In this document: piece by piece, positions 1 to 7,309 of the stretch | Position numbering within the stretch: position 1 is the stretch's first letter | Layout of the letters: each line of letters starts with the position of its first letter | DNA from: Natrialba taiwanensis DSM 12281 | GTDB lineage: Archaea; Halobacteriota; Halobacteria; Halobacteriales; Natrialbaceae | NCBI RefSeq assembly: GCF_000337595.1 | Contig: NZ_AOIL01000032.1 | Location: 92,393 to 124,789, forward strand | DNA length: 32,397 nt | Reading direction: 5' to 3' | Program-made: the position numbers and the translations under genes | Notes under the pieces: model-generated | The model's database searches: none | The model's input: only the letters and a program-made list of their open reading frames with translations | Told to the model about the DNA's origin: nothing

Positions 1-180
1 CTATTTGGAACACTAAACGCTCAGTTAGCAAGTGTAGTGAACGGATAGTTCGCTCCAGATAGGGTGAAAAGAGCGCCATGCGGGTCGTTCTATGACACCC
101 TCGATACTGACTAGTAGTACATTCGAAATGACGAGGCCTGCCACGGGTTCAGAGGGGATCTGGATGCGCTGCTCACACTA

Positions 181-217
181 CAAAAACGGGGAGCGTGTCT
201 CTGGGGTTGGCCCCGAG
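181..217 (-). terminator. Candidate terminator of the ABC exporter operon
   Basis: Just past the permease stop, read on the minus strand, a short stem (GGGG and CCCC around a four-base loop, extended by CTC/GAG with one bulged base) is followed by a run of five T. A T-rich stretch after a stop codon is the usual form of archaeal termination, and the hairpin may be incidental. The rest of positions 1-228 shows no convincing gene. Confidence 0.35.
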
Positions 218-228
218 GCAGTTTACCG

Positions 229-1014
229 CTAGATGTCTCGTCGTTGGAACAATACCTGGCCGACGAGCAGTAACACGACGAATGCCACGAGCAACACGCC
301 GGTATCAAGCAGTTCGTACGACCCATCGATGAGGATCGGCGTCGGATCGTAGTAATACGTCGGGCTCACGTACTGAATCCACTCGAACTCGCTCGCCCCG
401 CCGACGACCGATTCGACGAGGAAGAGCACGAATATGAGTCCGATGGCGGCCCGCTCTGCGATCGCCGCCCGATCGACGAGGACCGAGAGGACGACGCCGA
501 TCGCGATACAGACGAGTAGATACGGGATCGATAGTGCGTGAGCCAACACGAGGTACATCGGGTCGATCGACTCGCCGATCGCCTGCACCAGCACGTAGAT
601 GACGGCTCCAACGACGACGTTGAGTGTGACGAGCGGGAGCAGCAACGAGAGAGTCTTCTCGACGAGTAGCCGCGATCGAGATACCGGAAACGAGAGCAAC
701 AGGTCCATGCGCTCGTGTTCGATATCACCCGCGATGAGCCCTCCTGCCGCGTACGCGAAGTACAGTCCTAGCCCGAGCAACCACACGAAGTTGTATATTT
801 GCGTCCCGAGGAAGCCGCCGATCGTCGCTAGGGCCTCGATTCCAAACGCCTCGATCATCGCCGGCGGCATCGACTCGAACACCGCCTCGTAATCGACGCC
901 CTCCAGAATAGTGAAATACCAGACGATAAAGGCAGCATAGAGGCTGATCGCGATCGTGAGTATCGCCGTTCCTCGCACCCGCCGACTCGCCTCGTACCGA
1001 GTGGTTTCAAACAT
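229..1014 (-). CDS. ABC-2 type transporter permease
   Basis: Membrane subunit of a two-gene ABC-2 type exporter, about 261 residues. It begins with a short cytoplasmic stretch (MFETTRYEASRR) and then has about six hydrophobic segments: one near residue 20, paired ones in the middle and a last one just before the C-terminal QRRDI. The sequence GDIEHERMDLLLSFPVSRSR after the second segment is the coupling-helix region typical of bacterial and archaeal ABC-2 permeases. The chosen ATG at 1014 overlaps the end of the ATPase gene by eight bases, implying translational coupling; the reading frame stays open further upstream, but that part is Arg/Thr-rich and unlike the family. Substrate unknown. The divergent TetR gene suggests induction by a small molecule, as in drug or lipid exporters. 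Confidence 0.85.
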   Translation of the reverse strand: MFETTRYEASRRVRGTAILTIAISLYAAFIVWYFTILEGVDYEAVFESMPPAMIEAFGIEALATIGGFLGTQIYNFVWLLGLGLYFAYAAGGLIAGDIEHERMDLLLSFPVSRSRLLVEKTLSLLLPLVTLNVVVGAVIYVLVQAIGESIDPMYLVLAHALSIPYLLVCIAIGVVLSVLVDRAAIAERAAIGLIFVLFLVESVVGGASEFEWIQYVSPTYYYDPTPILIDGSYELLDTGVLLVAFVVLLLVGQVLFQRRDI

Positions 1015-1924
1015 TGGATTCCACCTCTTGATTGGCCCGTGTCGATTCATCGTCGCCGTAGTAGTGCATGAACACGTCCTCGAGCGGCGGTTCACTGATC
1101 TCGATCTCGCGGATATCGTGGGATGCGAGTTCACGAAGGAGTGTGTTGTACTCACCAGTGTAGATGAACTGCACGCCGTCGGCGAACGAGTTCACGTCGA
1201 CGACGCCGTCGAGAGCCGGTAGCGACGACTCAAGGTCGTCGGTCGTCTCGACCTGGACCCGCTTGCCGCCCTGGTCGAGTAACGTCTCGATATCCTCCAG
1301 TCCGACGAGTTCGCCGTTGCGGAGGATGCCGACGCGATCGCAGACGCGTCGCACTTCGCTCAGGACGTGCGATGAGAAGAAAATCGTCGTCCCGCGCTCG
1401 CGTTCGCCGCGAACGAACTCGTTGAACTCTTCTTGTTTGAGGGGGTCGAGCCCGGCGGTCGGCTCGTCCATGATCACGAGTTCGGGATCGTGCATGAACG
1501 CCTGGACGATGCCGAGCATTCGCTCGTTCCCGGTCGAGAACTCTCGAATTGGACGCTCGACGGGCGGTGTGAATATCTCGAGGAGTTCCTCGCGGCGACG
1601 ATCGCCTTTGACCGACGCGTGGTAGTCGAGAACCTGCTCGCCGGTCACCTCCTCGTTGAATCCCAGCTGTGCCGGGAGGTACCCGATTCGTCGTTTTGCG
1701 TCGATGAACTCGCCGTCATCGCGAACGTCTGCGCCGAGTACCGTCGCGGTTCCGTCGGTCGGCGCGAGCAAGCCCAGAAGCGTTCGAATCGTTGTCGTCT
1801 TTCCCGCCCCGTTTGGCCCGAGAAAGCCGAATATCTCCCCCTGTTCGACGCTGAACGAGACGGAGTCGACGCCGAGAACGCTTCCGTAATTCTTGGTCAG
1901 ATCCGTCACTTCAATCGTCGCCAT
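1007..1924 (-). CDS. ABC-2 type transporter ATP-binding protein
   Basis: ATPase partner of the downstream permease, 305 residues. It has a Walker A (FLGPNGAGKTTT, near residue 36), a Q-loop around residue 85, a Walker B with D-loop (LVIMDEPTAGLDP, near 150) and the switch His (FFSSHVLSEV, near 185). The signature motif is degenerate: FSTGNERMLG where LSGGQ-like sequences are usual, though this ABC-2 group often has variants such as YSKGM. Residues after about 215 form the C-terminal extension common to these ATPases and end in an acidic tail. The ATG at 1924 lies about 31 bases from a palindrome probably bound by the divergent TetR regulator. The transported compound is unknown. Confidence 0.88.
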   Translation of the reverse strand: MATIEVTDLTKNYGSVLGVDSVSFSVEQGEIFGFLGPNGAGKTTTIRTLLGLLAPTDGTATVLGADVRDDGEFIDAKRRIGYLPAQLGFNEEVTGEQVLDYHASVKGDRRREELLEIFTPPVERPIREFSTGNERMLGIVQAFMHDPELVIMDEPTAGLDPLKQEEFNEFVRGERERGTTIFFSSHVLSEVRRVCDRVGILRNGELVGLEDIETLLDQGGKRVQVETTDDLESSLPALDGVVDVNSFADGVQFIYTGEYNTLLRELASHDIREIEISEPPLEDVFMHYYGDDESTRANQEVESNV

Positions 1925-1954
1925 ACGTGTTCAGACGGGCTATAACTAAATACT

Positions 1955-1984
1955 GTTTTCGGTTATAGAGTAATAACTGAAAAC
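1955..1984. promoter_or_regulatory. Palindromic operator candidate between ABC exporter and TetR gene
   Basis: The 97-base gap between the divergent ATPase and TetR genes holds an inverted repeat with 12-base arms, GTTTTCGGTTAT and ATAACTGAAAAC, matching at 11 of 12 positions around a six-base AGAGTA spacer. It lies about 31 bases from the ATPase start and 37 from the tetR start, overlapping where both promoters should be. TetR-family dimers commonly bind such palindromes in their own divergent promoter, so this is the best operator candidate; binding is inferred. Confidence 0.6.
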
Positions 1985-2021
1985 CGATTTGGTTATGAGT
2001 TTGTAGCGCGGTTGTATAGAC

Positions 2022-2660
2022 ATGCGTACATTCAGTGACGAAGAGCGAGAGCAAATACGGGAGCAACTCATCCAGACCGGTCGGGACCTGTTGCTTACGT
2101 ACGGTCCGACGAAGACGACCGTCAAGGACATCACTGAGCCGGTCGGAATAGCCAAACCGACGTTCTACCAGTTCTTCGATGCCAAAGCGGACCTCTATCT
2201 CGTCATCCTCGAGCGAGAGAGCCGCGCATTTCTCGACAACGTGCGCACGGCGCTTGCCGACGTCGAAGACCCGCAGGAGGGGCTCGAGCGATTGTTCTGG
2301 TGCTACGTCGAGTTCGGCGAGGAGAATCCGTTCATTCAGCAGGTCGTCATCGAGGGAAACTACCAGGATATCATCGGCGACGGTTCGTGGGGCAAACTCG
2401 AGGAGATTCAACGGGAGATGTGGTCGGAGTTAATCCCGCTGATCGAAGACCTACAAGAACAGTGTGACGGCCCGCTTGCCGAGATGGACCTGCTCACGAT
2501 CACCGGGCTCATGTCCGCCGCGCTCGGCTGGTTGATGGTCCACAAAGCGGAGTACGAGCAGTACGAGGCTGAACTCGAAATGATAGACGAGGGCTATTAC
2601 GAACACATTCAGGAGACGATGATTTCCGTTCTGGCAAACGGGCTTACATCCCCCGCGTAG
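2022..2660 (+). CDS. TetR/AcrR family transcriptional regulator
   Basis: DNA-binding repressor, 212 residues. The first 60 residues are a typical TetR helix-turn-helix: a first helix (REQLIQTGRDLLLTYG), then TKTTVKDITEPVGIAKPTFY with the characteristic TFYQFF recognition-helix end and the following FDAKADLYL. The rest is the variable, acidic all-helical ligand-binding and dimer domain. It is divergent from the ABC-2 exporter genes with a strong palindrome between them, the classic arrangement for a local repressor of an export system. Start: the ATG at 2022 gives the usual family N-terminus. The effector is unknown. Confidence 0.88.
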   Translation: MRTFSDEEREQIREQLIQTGRDLLLTYGPTKTTVKDITEPVGIAKPTFYQFFDAKADLYLVILERESRAFLDNVRTALADVEDPQEGLERLFWCYVEFGEENPFIQQVVIEGNYQDIIGDGSWGKLEEIQREMWSELIPLIEDLQEQCDGPLAEMDLLTITGLMSAALGWLMVHKAEYEQYEAELEMIDEGYYEHIQETMISVLANGLTSPA

Positions 2661-2739
2661 CGATCGGTGTTCGGCCGCGATCAAACGCCCGCTCCAGGGG
2701 AGCGCCACAGCGAAAAGAATGCTTTCGGCCGATCCGTGC

Positions 2740-3255
2740 TCAGGCGGCCCGCCTGGTCCTCCGTCCGCTTTCACGACGGTCTTTCACCGCGGCACCGATG
2801 ACGCCACCGATCGCGCCGGGGATGGCGTAGATCGCCAGGAACAGGACGCCGAGTACGAGAACCGCCGCGGAGGCGACAATTCCTGAGAATAGGGTGCCTA
2901 ACACGACGACGATTCCGAGGACGACGAGCCTGCCGAAGACGCTCGCAAGACCGCCGGTGAACGCGCCGGTCCTGGCGGAGCTACCGGATATGAACCCGGC
3001 GACGAAGCCGCCAAGCAGCCCCGCGAGTACGTATCCGCTGCTGTCCAGGAGCAACAGTTCGCCGACGGCCGTCCCCCCGCCGAGCGCGGCGATAACGATC
3101 CCGACACCGAACCCGATCAAAACAGCTCTCCCGTCTACTACGCTTACAGTGGACTTCTTTGAACTTTCGTACGAAATCTGTGCGGAAATTATAAAGACAC
3201 GATTACTCTGGCAGATCCACGGTAAACCCAAAGCCGGGAGAATCTGGATCTTCAA
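2740..3255 (-). CDS. Small glycine-rich membrane protein, DUF5518-like
   Basis: Probable integral membrane protein, up to 171 residues, without known function. From about residue 41 (DGRAVLIGFGVGIVIAALGG) there are four hydrophobic, Gly/Ala-rich segments ending in PGAIGGVIGAAVKDRRESG, a pattern I associate with the haloarchaeal DUF5518 family. The first 40 residues do not look like the family, and the ATG at 3255 would overlap the 3' end of the neighbouring Tat-protein gene by 53 bases. A TATA-like TTTATAAT (minus strand, near 3191) lies inside this putative 5' part and would place transcription near 3165, so the true start is probably downstream, but no ATG or GTG is visible there. The C-terminus and core are well supported; the start is not. 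Confidence 0.6.
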   Translation of the reverse strand: MKIQILPALGLPWICQSNRVFIISAQISYESSKKSTVSVVDGRAVLIGFGVGIVIAALGGGTAVGELLLLDSSGYVLAGLLGGFVAGFISGSSARTGAFTGGLASVFGRLVVLGIVVVLGTLFSGIVASAAVLVLGVLFLAIYAIPGAIGGVIGAAVKDRRESGRRTRRAA

Positions 3256-3832
3256 TAAACACGTGGACCGGCTTTCCCGTTCTTAGGACTGCGTCTGTAT
3301 CACCGGGGTCAACAGTACCTTTAAATGTACCACCGGTAATAGAATCTTGACCATGGTCAAAAAATCTATCATGAGGTTTTACATCCCCATCGACGATATC
3401 AATGATGTAATCATATCCGGGAAAATCCGGATTCTCGTCTCTTTGTAATGCAACTGCTTCGTAGAAATCTGTTGGTGTTGCGATATCGATATCTATGTAT
3501 CCGTAATCTTCATAGGTAACTTTAATTTCAGTAACCGAATCGTCAGAATCCATCCAGTAGCTGTCTACTCCGTCACTAATCTGCCCATCCGCAATATCTC
3601 CACCCGCGATAATGGAGTCCTCTTCGTCAGCCTCACTACCCTTTTCTAACTTGTCGAAGGCTGGGCGAGTGATTATCTGATACTCCCAGTGATTACCATC
3701 AGCATATACCCGTATTTCGTCCGTGTTATCTGCCGCTGCTGTCCCATTCGCGGCGATTCCACCAGTAACACCGATTCCAACAGTCGCAGTTGATCGTAGG
3801 AACCGTCGTCGTCCAAGTTTATTCTCGTTCAT
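3203..3832 (-). CDS. Tat-exported protein of unknown function
   Basis: A 209-residue secreted protein. Its N-terminus is a clear twin-arginine signal: LGRRRFLRSTATVG, a hydrophobic stretch to about residue 28, then ANGTAAA, which suggests signal peptidase cleavage near residue 34. The mature part is very acidic and beta-rich in appearance, with no motif I recognise, no cysteine and no membrane anchor, so it is probably released or surface-associated. Codon use is more AT-rich than in neighbouring genes, suggesting horizontal acquisition or a rapidly evolving gene. A strong AT-rich TATA region lies about 25 to 35 bases upstream of the ATG, consistent with a leaderless transcript. Confidence 0.72.
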   Translation of the reverse strand: MNENKLGRRRFLRSTATVGIGVTGGIAANGTAAADNTDEIRVYADGNHWEYQIITRPAFDKLEKGSEADEEDSIIAGGDIADGQISDGVDSYWMDSDDSVTEIKVTYEDYGYIDIDIATPTDFYEAVALQRDENPDFPGYDYIIDIVDGDVKPHDRFFDHGQDSITGGTFKGTVDPGDTDAVLRTGKPVHVFIEDPDSPGFGFTVDLPE

Positions 3833-3854
3833 CGTCTCTTGGGTCTAAGAGAGA

Positions 3855-3868
3855 TATTATATTATAAT
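3855..3868 (-). promoter_or_regulatory. TATA-box region of the Tat-exported protein gene
   Basis: On the minus strand this reads ATTATAATATAATA and ends 22 bases before the ATG at 3832. That spacing fits an archaeal TATA box driving a transcript that begins at or a few bases before the start codon. Confidence 0.5.
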
Positions 3869-4282
3869 TTTTGGAATAGGATAATATAACATTCTTCTTC
3901 CTACGTATCTAGACTCTTGATAGATCATCTCCTAATTTTGAGTAGAAACATTTGCTGGATGAATGGTGAAACATTATTTCTTCTAATATTATAATATGAA
4001 CTTATGTCAGTAATAATCTAATTTACACAGAGAATCTGGTCGAAGGACTGGCAGGATAGGGATGAACCGCGCCGCGACTACACCGATCATACTGGCCCAT
4101 GCACCCGCTGCGAGCTGGCGAATAGATCCCAGATCGAACCGCACGCTTCTATACGAACTCGAAATTAGGGATTTTATTGAAATATGGGAAAATATCTATG
4201 GTGGAAATAGGGATGCGTGGAATCACTATAATGAGGCAGAATATATGAGTTAGAGAAATTATATTGAGAAATTTGTTCTCCC
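3869..4282. other. AT-rich stretch without a convincing gene
   Basis: About 410 bases between the Tat-protein promoter and the transposase start. Most is strongly AT-rich; 4060-4140 is GC-richer and looks like a patch of different origin. A 63-codon open frame at 4062-4253 joins the GC-rich patch to AT-rich sequence and resembles nothing I recognise. Just before the transposase ATG, the sequence GAGAAATTTGTTCTC (4269-4283 region) has a five-base inverted repeat. The stretch is probably debris of past insertions. Confidence 0.4.
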
Positions 4283-5130
4283 ATGACCAAAATCTCCCAC
4301 TTCACCGAGCGTTGTGTCTTGATTACACAAAGAGTTACGGGTGGACGTGGCGAATCCGCTACCCCGAGAGGTTGCGGTGGATTCGCCGATTACGCCGTCG
4401 TTTCACTACACTGCCTGCGGATTTACTTGGAGAAATCTTACCGGGAAGCGCTTGATCTCCTGAGCGAGATGCCACAAATACTGGCGGAGATCAGCCTTGG
4501 GAAGGCCAATCCCCCTGACCACTCGACGCTCGTGAAGGCGTTTGACAGGATCAAGATGGCGGTCTGGCGAGTGCTGCTGCGCCTGTTGGCGCAGCTGCAC
4601 GAGTCATCTGGCCATCCAGCGATGGACGCGACGTTTTTCAACCGAGAAAACGCCAGCAAACACTACTGCCGACGGACAAATTACCGCGTGCAGACGCTCA
4701 AAACAACCGCTTTCGTCGATACAGCGCCACAGGCTGTCCTCGACGTTCACTGTACGACTGGGAAACGTCACGACACCCAGCTTGGCTGGCAACTCGCCCG
4801 CCGCAACGCAGGCGAGTTACACAGCCTCACCACCGACAAAGGCTACGATTGGCAGCAATTACGCGATAAGCTGAGGGGAGATGGCGTGAGGCCGCTAATC
4901 AAGCATCGTGAGTTCCGTCTCCTCGATCACGCGCATAACGCGCGGATCGATGGAACTCTCTACGGCCAGAGAGCGTTATCTGAGACCGTCTTCTCGGTGA
5001 TCAAGCGCATGCTCGGCGACGCCGTGCGTGCGCGAAGCTGGTATCGAGAATTCCGTGAAATCGTTCTGATGTGTGACGTTTACAACATCAAGCGTGCTGT
5101 GAGCTAGGCAAATTCAACGCCGTATGGCGA
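4260..5130 (+). mobile_element. IS5-family insertion sequence, ends not defined
   Basis: The transposase below marks an insertion sequence of IS5 type. I looked for terminal inverted repeats just outside the gene. Only a weak match appears (TTGAGAAATTTG on the left against GTTGAATTTGC, the complement of the right flank after 5107), and no target duplication is obvious, so the coordinates are approximate. Confidence 0.5.
4283..5107 (+). CDS. IS5-family transposase
   Basis: DDE transposase of an insertion sequence, 274 residues and apparently full length. The catalytic triad can be placed at D115 (MDATFF), D185 (LTTDKGYD) and E234 (SETVFSVIKR), the last within the usual Y/R-E-type motif of the family. 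The N-terminal part has the helical DNA-binding region (SYREALDLLSEMPQIL, residues 53-67). Blocks such as HYCRRTNYRVQTLK and ARSWYREFREIVLMC are, from memory, very like haloarchaeal IS5 copies. Residues 10-45 look less typical, hinting at some divergence, but no stop or frameshift is present. Flanking AT-rich DNA and the odd 5' end of the next gene suggest it inserted in or near that gene's upstream region. Confidence 0.9.
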   Translation: MTKISHFTERCVLITQRVTGGRGESATPRGCGGFADYAVVSLHCLRIYLEKSYREALDLLSEMPQILAEISLGKANPPDHSTLVKAFDRIKMAVWRVLLRLLAQLHESSGHPAMDATFFNRENASKHYCRRTNYRVQTLKTTAFVDTAPQAVLDVHCTTGKRHDTQLGWQLARRNAGELHSLTTDKGYDWQQLRDKLRGDGVRPLIKHREFRLLDHAHNARIDGTLYGQRALSETVFSVIKRMLGDAVRARSWYREFREIVLMCDVYNIKRAVS

Positions 5131-5222
5131 TTCACCACGGCCCTGTTAACATATTCGCGGACGAGGTTATGCGGTAGGCGCGATTCAGACTCGGTGATGA
5201 CAGAGTTGACATTTGATCACAG

Positions 5223-6299
5223 GTGTACCCGATGAATACCCGTCTCTTCTTGAGAGAAAAGACAACGCCGCCGGTACAGTCGAATAACACCCACCAAACA
5301 ACCGAAATCGTAATGCCGCATACAGGCGGCCCAAACATACTGCAAAAACGCAAGCGAGACCTGCCTCCGGCGAAAGCCGACGAGGTACGCGTTCGCGTCG
5401 AGGCGGCCGGCTTCTCCTTCGCCGAAGTGCAAATGCTTCGCGGCCGGTACTTCAACCAGCCGCGATTCCCGTTCGTTCCCGGGTACGATCTCGTGGGCAC
5501 CGTCACCGACGTCGGACCGGGCGTCAGTGACCTCGCTGTCGGGAAGCGGGTCGCCGCACTCACCGAAACCGGTAGTTGGGCCGAAAACGTCGTCCTTCCT
5601 GCCGAGAAACTCGTCCCGGTTCCCGACAATCTCGATCCCGCCGACACGGTCGCCGTCGTGACGAACGGCGTGACCGCACGGCAGATGCTCCATCGCGTTG
5701 CACGAGTTCAGCCGGGTCAAACAGTTCTCGTCCACGGTGCGTCGGGCGGCGTCGGAACGCTTCTCATGCAGCTCGCTCGAATCGCTCGCGTCGACGTGAT
5801 CGGGACGGCGTCCGCGTCGAAACACGATCTCGTGCGTTCGCTCGGCGCGACGCCGCTCGATTACCGCACCGACGACGTTCCGGCTCGCGTTCGTGAACTC
5901 GAACCGAACGGCGTCGACGCTGTGTTCGACCACGTTGGCGGGCCGGGACTGGCAGATTCGTGGCGGCTGCTCGCACCGGGTGGGACACTCGTCTCGTACG
6001 GGGTCGCGTCCGCACTTGAGGCCAAGGGGCATCGACTGCTCCCCTTCGTCCCGCTTCTCGCCCGACTGCTGTTGTGGAAGGCGATACCGAACGGTCGACA
6101 AGCGACGTTCTACTACGTCCAGCGCTGGCCACAGCACTTCGAAGATGATCTCACGGCAGTGCTGGCGCTGCTCGCCAAGGGGCAGATCGACACGGCGATC
6201 GATCGTCGAGTTCCGTTATCCGAAGCGAGCGACGCGCTTCGATTGCTTGATTCCAGGCGAGCGAGCGGGAAGGTCGTCTTGGTGTCGGAGGATTCCTGA
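5223..6299 (+). CDS. Zinc-independent medium-chain dehydrogenase, quinone oxidoreductase type
   Basis: NAD(P)H-dependent oxidoreductase of the medium-chain dehydrogenase superfamily, quinone-reductase branch. Features: an N-terminal GroES-like domain (FPFVPGYDLVGTVTDVGPGV, about 85-105), lack of the Cys/His zinc ligands seen in alcohol dehydrogenases, and a Rossmann nucleotide-binding motif (VLVHGASGGVGTLLMQLAR, near 175). A hydrophobic patch around residue 275 (LLPFVPLLARLLLW) is unusual but occurs in haloarchaeal members. The first 25 or so residues (GTG at 5223 or ATG at 5232) do not resemble the family, whose similarity begins near TTEIVMPHTGGP, so the start may be later or the 5' end may have been altered by the insertion sequence ending just upstream. 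Substrate unknown. Confidence 0.8.
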   Translation: MYPMNTRLFLREKTTPPVQSNNTHQTTEIVMPHTGGPNILQKRKRDLPPAKADEVRVRVEAAGFSFAEVQMLRGRYFNQPRFPFVPGYDLVGTVTDVGPGVSDLAVGKRVAALTETGSWAENVVLPAEKLVPVPDNLDPADTVAVVTNGVTARQMLHRVARVQPGQTVLVHGASGGVGTLLMQLARIARVDVIGTASASKHDLVRSLGATPLDYRTDDVPARVRELEPNGVDAVFDHVGGPGLADSWRLLAPGGTLVSYGVASALEAKGHRLLPFVPLLARLLLWKAIPNGRQATFYYVQRWPQHFEDDLTAVLALLAKGQIDTAIDRRVPLSEASDALRLLDSRRASGKVVLVSEDS

Positions 6300-6340
6300 G
6301 AGTCGTCGCTGTCCGCACGCGTCCGGGTTACCCGCGAGGA

Positions 6341-7309
6341 TCAACCGTTCTCGAGCACCCGTCGGATTCCACCCTCGATCTGATCCGCGTCGGGGAGGTA
6401 CGCGTCCTCGCGAGCGAACAGCGGGACGGGAACGTCGTAGCCGGTGATTCGTTCGACCGGTGCTTCGAGGTAGTAAAACGCGCCCTCGGTGATGCGCGAG
6501 ATGATCTCGCCGGCCATTCCGGACGTTCGCGGGGCTTCGTGGACGACGACGCAGCGGCCGGTTTTTCGCACGGACTCGACGATCGTTTCGGTGTCCAACG
6601 GAGAGATCGTCCGCGGATCGATCACTTCGATATCGACGTCGAGTTCAGCGGTGGCTGCGAGCGTTTCGCGAAGCATCGATCCCCAGGCGACGATGGTGAG
6701 ATCCTCGCCGGAGTCGACGATCCGCGCCTCGCCCAGCGGGAGTTCGTGATCGGCCGGTACTTCCTCGCGGAACGATCGGTACAGTCGCGTCGGTTCCAGG
6801 AAGAGAACCGGATCGGGGGAGCGAACGCTGGCGGTGAGTAAACCGGCGGTTTCGGCCGGCGAGGCGGGCACGACGACCGTGAGGCCGGGCACGTGCGCGA
6901 ATCCGGCCTCGAAGCTCTCGGAGTGCAGTTCCAGGGCGTGAATGCCACCGCCGTAGGGCGTCCGGATCGTCATCGGACAGGTGACCGTGCCCCGCGTTCG
7001 GCTTCGGATTCGGGCGACGTGCTGGGCGAGCTGGTGAAACCCCTGATAGAGAAAGCTTTGGAACTGAATTTCGGCGACCGGCCGGAGTCCCGTGGCGGCG
7101 AGTCCGACGCCGACGCCGACGATGCCCGCCTCCGCGACGGGCGAGTCGAAGACGCGGTCCGGGTACGCTTCCAGCAGTCCCTCGGTCGCTCGGAAGACGC
7201 CGCCGGCGCGACCGACATCCTCGCCGTAGACGACGACGCTGTCGTCGCGTTCGAGTTCGGCGCGGAGGGTTTCGCGAACTGCCTCGACCATCCGGAGCCG
7301 GTCAGCCAT
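6341..7309 (-). CDS. 2-oxoacid dehydrogenase E1 component, beta subunit
   Basis: Beta subunit of a thiamine-diphosphate E1 enzyme, which decarboxylates a 2-oxoacid (pyruvate or a branched-chain oxoacid) and acylates a lipoyl E2. The 322-residue protein shows the transketolase pyrimidine-binding domain (VVVYGEDVGRAGGVFRATEG; SPVAEAGIVGVGVGLAATG with the key Glu) and the C-terminal domain (VEVIDPRTISPLDTETI-like block, then VVVHEAPRTSGMAGEI). The ATG at 7309 overlaps the alpha-subunit stop by eight bases; an in-frame GTG at 7318 would add three residues. It is co-transcribed with the alpha subunit. No E2 (lipoyl acyltransferase) or E3 gene lies nearby, so it must use partners encoded elsewhere or act differently. 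Confidence 0.9.
   Translation of the reverse strand: MADRLRMVEAVRETLRAELERDDSVVVYGEDVGRAGGVFRATEGLLEAYPDRVFDSPVAEAGIVGVGVGLAATGLRPVAEIQFQSFLYQGFHQLAQHVARIRSRTRGTVTCPMTIRTPYGGGIHALELHSESFEAGFAHVPGLTVVVPASPAETAGLLTASVRSPDPVLFLEPTRLYRSFREEVPADHELPLGEARIVDSGEDLTIVAWGSMLRETLAATAELDVDIEVIDPRTISPLDTETIVESVRKTGRCVVVHEAPRTSGMAGEIISRITEGAFYYLEAPVERITGYDVPVPLFAREDAYLPDADQIEGGIRRVLENG

Noticed and set aside
1..228. Frames in the first 228 bases
   Set aside because: The only frame is Cys/Ser-rich, overlaps the permease terminator region and has no promoter or family signal.
4062..4253. 63-codon open frame between the Tat gene and the transposase
   Set aside because: It joins a GC-rich and an AT-rich part, has no recognised motif and no promoter; likely chance or a remnant.
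6324..6334. 11-base palindrome CGGGTTACCCG between convergent genes
   Set aside because: A one-base loop cannot form a normal hairpin and no T-run follows; not called as a terminator.
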